From Norana najaformis (taxonomy: Eukaryota > Annelida > Clitellata > Crassiclitellata > Hormogastridae), in contig OZ029928.1 in the NCBI GenBank assembly GCA_964023275.1, positions 14,674,802-14,738,801 on the forward strand: a stretch of 64,000 bases of DNA. Direction: 5' to 3'. The position numbers were made by a program, and so were the translations under genes. Below the pieces are notes generated by a model. The model did not search any database. It had not been told where the DNA came from and saw nothing but the letters and a program-made list of their open reading frames with translations. Below are positions 38,195 to 64,000 of this stretch, piece after piece; position 1 is the stretch's first letter; every line of letters starts with the position of its first letter.

Positions 38195-38695
38195 TCTGCT
38201 TAATCTGTTGTTGTCTTTGATATTACCTTTACACTGTTCCTGAAAACAATGAAAGTCATATGTATGATGCATTCAACTTGTTACATTTAACTCAATACAA
38301 TTTGTCACTGACAGTTTGTGAAGAGTTTTTGGTCCCAAACTTAACAATATGATGACCCCAGATTACATTGAAACAGAGCAATGCTTATAGCAAATCTCCA
38401 AAGAATACGCAATCCTCTTCTGACTTGATTTCAAAAGAGTTCACTCCATTTCCTGGTGAAGGAAGAGCTTATTAAAACGGTCAAAAAACTACTGTATTAT
38501 GAGAGCCCCCCCCCCCAACGATTCCAAAACGTAGTCTAGGGTCGCCTCTCAAGAGATCGCGAGTTAATATAGCAGACTTTCTTAAAGGTAGAGTATGCAA
38601 AGTCGTGGCGTAAAAATGATACACAGAATCATTTCGATTTAACGAAAACATAATCTAATTCCAACATGTTACAATTCTTTTACTGCGCTTTAGAA

Positions 38696-39054
38696 CGGTT
38701 TAGCTATTACAGTCTAACCCTAATAAACCGAAGGTAACAACGCGATGATGCAAATGAAACCTGAATATGAAAACACGCATATCTATTGCCGATTGAAACT
38801 TTGCCACATTTAAACTGACGAAATCTCAGTCTTCAGCTGCAAAAGTAATACACTCTTTACATACTACCACGGATTAAATTAAGCAGTTTAAAACACAAAA
38901 ACCGTCATTATTCAATCTTTCAACGCAAAACAACACAAATCGAAACGCTGCCCTACCTTAAACACATACCATAGACTAAAAACACCGTTTACCGTTGCAT
39001 CTTTTAGCGCAACACTTGAGTGAGGAAGTAAGTAAGTAAGTAAACGGTACGCAT
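38696..39054. repeat. Duplicated block, copy 1 (upstream of UPF2)
   Basis: About 360 bp, highly similar to 42252-42614 (shared GTCTAACCCTAATAAACCGA, ATTCAATCTTTCAACGCAAA, GCCCTACCTTAAACACATAC and more). Read on the minus strand it contains possible donors (ATG|GTATGT and TTTAAG|GTAGGG, near 38955-38975) and could hold a UPF2 5' non-coding exon or promoter. Alternatively it is an unnamed mobile element. Confidence 0.8.
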
Positions 39055-39195
39055 TGGTATCCACAAAAACATTACAATGTGCAACTGGGTAGCGCTAAGG
39101 TCATGGGCACACACATATTTTCGGAGGTAGTCAGAAAAGACGTAGCATTATGGTAAGAAAAATCGGTGTTCAAAACCAGATGTCGGCAACATGTA

Positions 39196-39420
39196 GTCGT
39201 AATCAAAATCTCGAGATTTCTACAGCGCCCAACGAAAGCTAAGTCGCGGGAACCACCTTATTCACAGGCGCTCAGTCAAAACAAAATCGATAGGCAAAAG
39301 GATTCGGTTCCAGATCAAGATCCAGGAGTCAGGCAGTCAGACAGTCGGACGGCTACGGTGGATAGTGATTGAAACTGAAGCGAGAAGAGAGATAAGGGGA
39401 AGAGGAAGAATCAGGATAAG
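39196..39420 (-). mobile_element. Non-LTR retrotransposon/SINE 3' end, family R1
   Basis: A well-kept R1 copy, from the reverse complement of the CTCGAGATTA end through CTTATTCACAGGCGCTCAGT to the GGAAGAGGAAGAATCAGGAT block. Confidence 0.75.
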
Positions 39421-39518
39421 ATTTTTGGAACTGTTTTCAGTCTTGAGTGAAAGACCACCGCAGAAACTGAAAGAGGTGAAGTGTTAGTGAGTTTGTATGA
39501 TGGATCAGATAACTGAGA

Positions 39519-39603
39519 TAATCGTAATCTCGAGATTTCTACAGCGTCCAGCGAAAGCCAAGTCGCGTGAACCAACTTATTCACAGGCACTCAGTCAAAA
39601 CCA
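39519..39603 (-). mobile_element. Truncated R1 3' end
   Basis: Only the last ~85 bp of R1 is present (AATCTCGAGATTTCTACAGC to GCACTCAGTCAAAACCAAAT), about 100 bp from the fuller copy and in the same orientation. Confidence 0.7.
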
Positions 39604-40557
39604 AATTTGTTACTTTAAATGCGTATTTTGATTGCAAAAAATCATATTTTAATAGCTGCTAACAGTGACACAGTGCAAATCAGCTATGGGCCAAATATTC
39701 ATCCTCCCTCCCTTCCTTCCTCTGTCAGTCCCTCGTTCGTCCGTCTCTCCGTTTGATCCTACGACCGATGCGGCCCAGAAGAGTGAGTGCCAAACATCAG
39801 CTTCTGTGATCTTTGGGCCGTATCATTCAGAGGCGTTGATCCCTATGGGACGGAGGGACACATCCCACCCAATGCCTAGGTCGAAGGGCATCAATGGTTA
39901 TGACCCCAATGTTTTGCATTTTTAAATCACCAGTAAGTACTTATCTTACTTTGTTAAGAAATTCCTTAATATCGCTCTCTCTTTATAATTCTTGCTATAA
40001 GAAAGATTGGTATAAATTAAAATAGCTAAATTGAATTTACGAAGGAAGGTGAGTTGTCGTCCCTTCAATGTTGAGAACAAATTAACGCAGCTCATATTGT
40101 ATTATAGGATATCGTTATATAACATGACGTCAGGATTGAGTTTCATCTGAATAAACTAAAATTAAACCTATTGTTTTCCGTCATTTGATCGCTTTAGACG
40201 CGTCTTCTTCTAACTTCTCCTAATATCGCATGTTTTTAATACAAACGTTTAGTGTGTCGACTGATTTGCTTCAAATCTGGATTCTATTACAGTAGCCTAA
40301 TCATTTCTTTCGATTCGATGTTTTACTCGAGAAGTCTATCGTTGAAATTGAGAACTTTGTTGAGCAAAGTGTTCTGATTTCTTTCTGTTAAATTAAAATA
40401 AGTGCAAATATTGTTCGCCATGTTGGAACTGGTTTTCGTCGGGGCACGCCAGTGAATTTGTTTGGAGCAGAGCGTTTTGAATTCCTTGTATAATTTAGAC
40501 TGACTATCTCAGTGTAATAATTATTGTCAGCCGTGTTGTAACTGGGTTTCCTTAGTC

Positions 40558-51149
<10,592 letters not shown>

Positions 51150-53002
51150 AAGCAGTCATGCGGAACCGAACGGGTTCGCGATTGCGTCAAACCGTCCATG
51201 CGGAACGCCACTCCGCGAAATTACTCAAGCGGATGACTCTGTTTGTCTCAGTGAAGTGATTACAGATTACAGTATCGTAATAGACTGGACAGCCTGTCTG
51301 ACCAATCAACCACATACTGTGCATGTAGGCTACTGTATAACTATGCATGTGATATATATCTGCTCCTACATGCATACCCACCGCAGCCACACTTAAGTTT
51401 TCCTGACCTGTAGGATTTCAACCGGGATTCTCCAAAGGATTACAATATTTTACTACATATTCAAACGAAGTGACCATCGATTGATGATTTGATAACGGCG
51501 CTATAGAAGTTTTCAAACTATATTAGAATCTGACAGTTCATATAGGCCGGGTAAATTTTTTTATTGAGAACCGAGAAACTTGTTTTATTGTTAAAGTGAT
51601 GTAATTAGAAGCGTATGTAGAGCCCTTGCTCAATAGGGGGTGGTGATATGTAACTAATTGATGTCTGAAGCCTATGTACGATTGCTGATGGCCAGTGGGA
51701 TGGATTTTGTCTTGAATCGTTGCACAAATGACACATGACTTTGCGTCAGTAATTTCGAGTACTTATTAATATTTAGAAGCCTTCATTCAATAATATGATT
51801 GTGTTCTTAAAATAAACTGCGCAGTGTTATACAACTCCGTATTTTTCAATTCTAATGCTTCGCTACATCGCACATATACAATACACTACATAACACTACA
51901 TTGGACCACGCTATGCTAAGTTACAGTATGTCGTACCACACCTTACCGTATCGCATGACATCACATCAGCTGTAGCTGACTTGTTGGTTAGCTACATCGG
52001 TTAAACTGTGCGTCACAGCGCTTTGGTCCAAGAGGAAGCCGGTTTGCATACCATACCAACTAAATATATGAAATATTTGTATCTCGAACGGTTCTAGGAT
52101 AATGACCTCCTGGCCTATCACCCCCCGACCAATAGCTCCTGGCCAATAACTCACAAGAAAATAACGCCCAGTTTAAAACCCCGTGACCAATAACCACAAT
52201 AAACAAAAAGATGAAGGGAAAGGCTATAGATTGTTTTGTATGGGCCATAGGGCCTACTGTATGCTACATGAGCCTGGGATTACTGGGCCTGGGATTTACA
52301 ATGGGTTGCTATTTTTCTGGAGTAACTCCTTGCGGCGTTTAGTCCCCACGGTTTTTCCTAGGGGCTGTTGGCAGGGGGATTATTGGCCGAGGGTTATTGA
52401 CCGGAGGGGGTTATTGGCCTGACACCATCTTGAACATGCTAACCCGTGTTACAAAGCCACCTTTAAAACGAACAGAGGTGGAAGAGGATCTTATCCAATA
52501 AAGTTTTTGAAATGAGGATAGTCGAGGCCATACGGTCGCCAAGGTAAAATGTATACATTAGGCCCACGTATATACACAGTATCAGCGCTACAGAAATCAT
52601 AATAAACTTAGTCAGACAGTAACAGTTGTCGGGTGCATTTCGGTGCTACGAGCAAAAAATAATGTTGTGTTCAGATTGAAATAATCCTGAACAAAAGCTA
52701 ATTTGTGTTTTGACAAAGCTATTAGATGACATCAATATGCCCATACTTCGGTTCAATATTGTCTACCGTATCAGACATTCTACAAAAATGACGTCATAAT
52801 CGTATCGATGACATAATCAATAGCCTACATGACGAGAAGCAGCAGATGGCGTGAGAACGAAAAAGCATTTTGTATTGTTTATTTAGGCTAAATAATGGAT
52901 ATATTCATGATATTTATTAATGCAAAAGCAGAGTTTGTTCTGATTTCGAGAACTTTATAGACAACTTGAGGACAGAGTGAAAAGAAGCGATTGTAGTTCA
53001 AT
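51150..53002. other. Intergenic region between the two channel genes
   Basis: Contains the 3' UTR of channel gene 1, an R3-like fragment (about 51470-51535) and a GC-rich, partly self-complementary block (52090-52430). The promoter of paralogue 2 should be within the last few hundred bases. No further ORF is convincing. Confidence 0.5.
51811..51816 (+). promoter_or_regulatory. Candidate poly(A) signal of channel gene 1
   Basis: AATAAA about 660 bp downstream of the TGA at 51149. Confidence 0.4.

Positions 53003-64000
<10,998 letters not shown>

Larger units (their letters stand above)
38240..40557. other. Divergent intergenic region, UPF2 and channel gene 1
   Basis: The first UPF2 coding exon is preceded by a splice acceptor (AG at 38241-38240), so a non-coding UPF2 5' exon and promoter should lie here. 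A candidate block is 38696-39054, which is copied at 42252-42614. R1 elements occupy 39196-39420 and 39519-39603. No other coding signal is seen. Confidence 0.55.

Overview
This window is nuclear DNA from an animal, most likely a marine invertebrate (non-vertebrate deuterostome or lophotrochozoan; I cannot place it more precisely). The reasons are many short exons with GT/AG borders, introns of about 0.2-2 kb, animal-type protein families, tRNA-derived SINEs, non-LTR retrotransposon tails ending in (GATTAC)n, and very abundant microsatellites and minisatellites. There are no bacterial operons, rRNA genes or CRISPR arrays.

Layout. (1) 1-2123: repeat-bearing upstream DNA. (2) 2127-10279, plus strand: a complete 12-coding-exon ARIH2 (Ariadne-2/TRIAD1) RBR ubiquitin ligase of 488 residues. 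(3) 10280-13871: the gap between two convergent genes. (4) 13872-38194, minus strand: a complete UPF2 gene for nonsense-mediated mRNA decay. I could join 37 coding exons in phase, giving 1504 residues. (5) 38240-40557: a divergent intergenic region holding one copy of a ~360-bp duplicated block. (6) 40558-51149, plus: an HCN-like six-transmembrane cation channel with a C-terminal cyclic-nucleotide-binding domain and a GYG filter. (7) 53003 to beyond the window, plus: a tandem paralogue with the same exon plan, a filter reading GYA, and a 409-residue charged N-terminal exon; it runs off the window after the first CNBD exon.

UPF2 and ARIH2 are housekeeping genes with no evident link to the channels. 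The two channels are a tandem duplication: their matching internal exons have identical lengths (331, 76, 159, 225, 153 and 139 nt).

The most unusual signal is at splice sites of the channel genes. In paralogue 2 the end of the S3 exon and its 5' splice site are tandemly copied into seven identical donors spaced 41 bp apart (57431-57677). In paralogue 1 the donor of the C-linker exon is copied five times inside a ~74-90-bp repeat (48210-48545). A third minisatellite carries three perfect TACTAAC branch-point motifs just before the paralogue-2 C-linker exon. Other points of note are the GYA filter, loss of the phosphate-contacting Arg in the paralogue-1 CNBD, a minisatellite that looks built from the head of a tRNA-like SINE, and a duplication linking the UPF2 upstream region to the first channel gene. 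All family assignments rest on reading the translated sequence; no database search was run.
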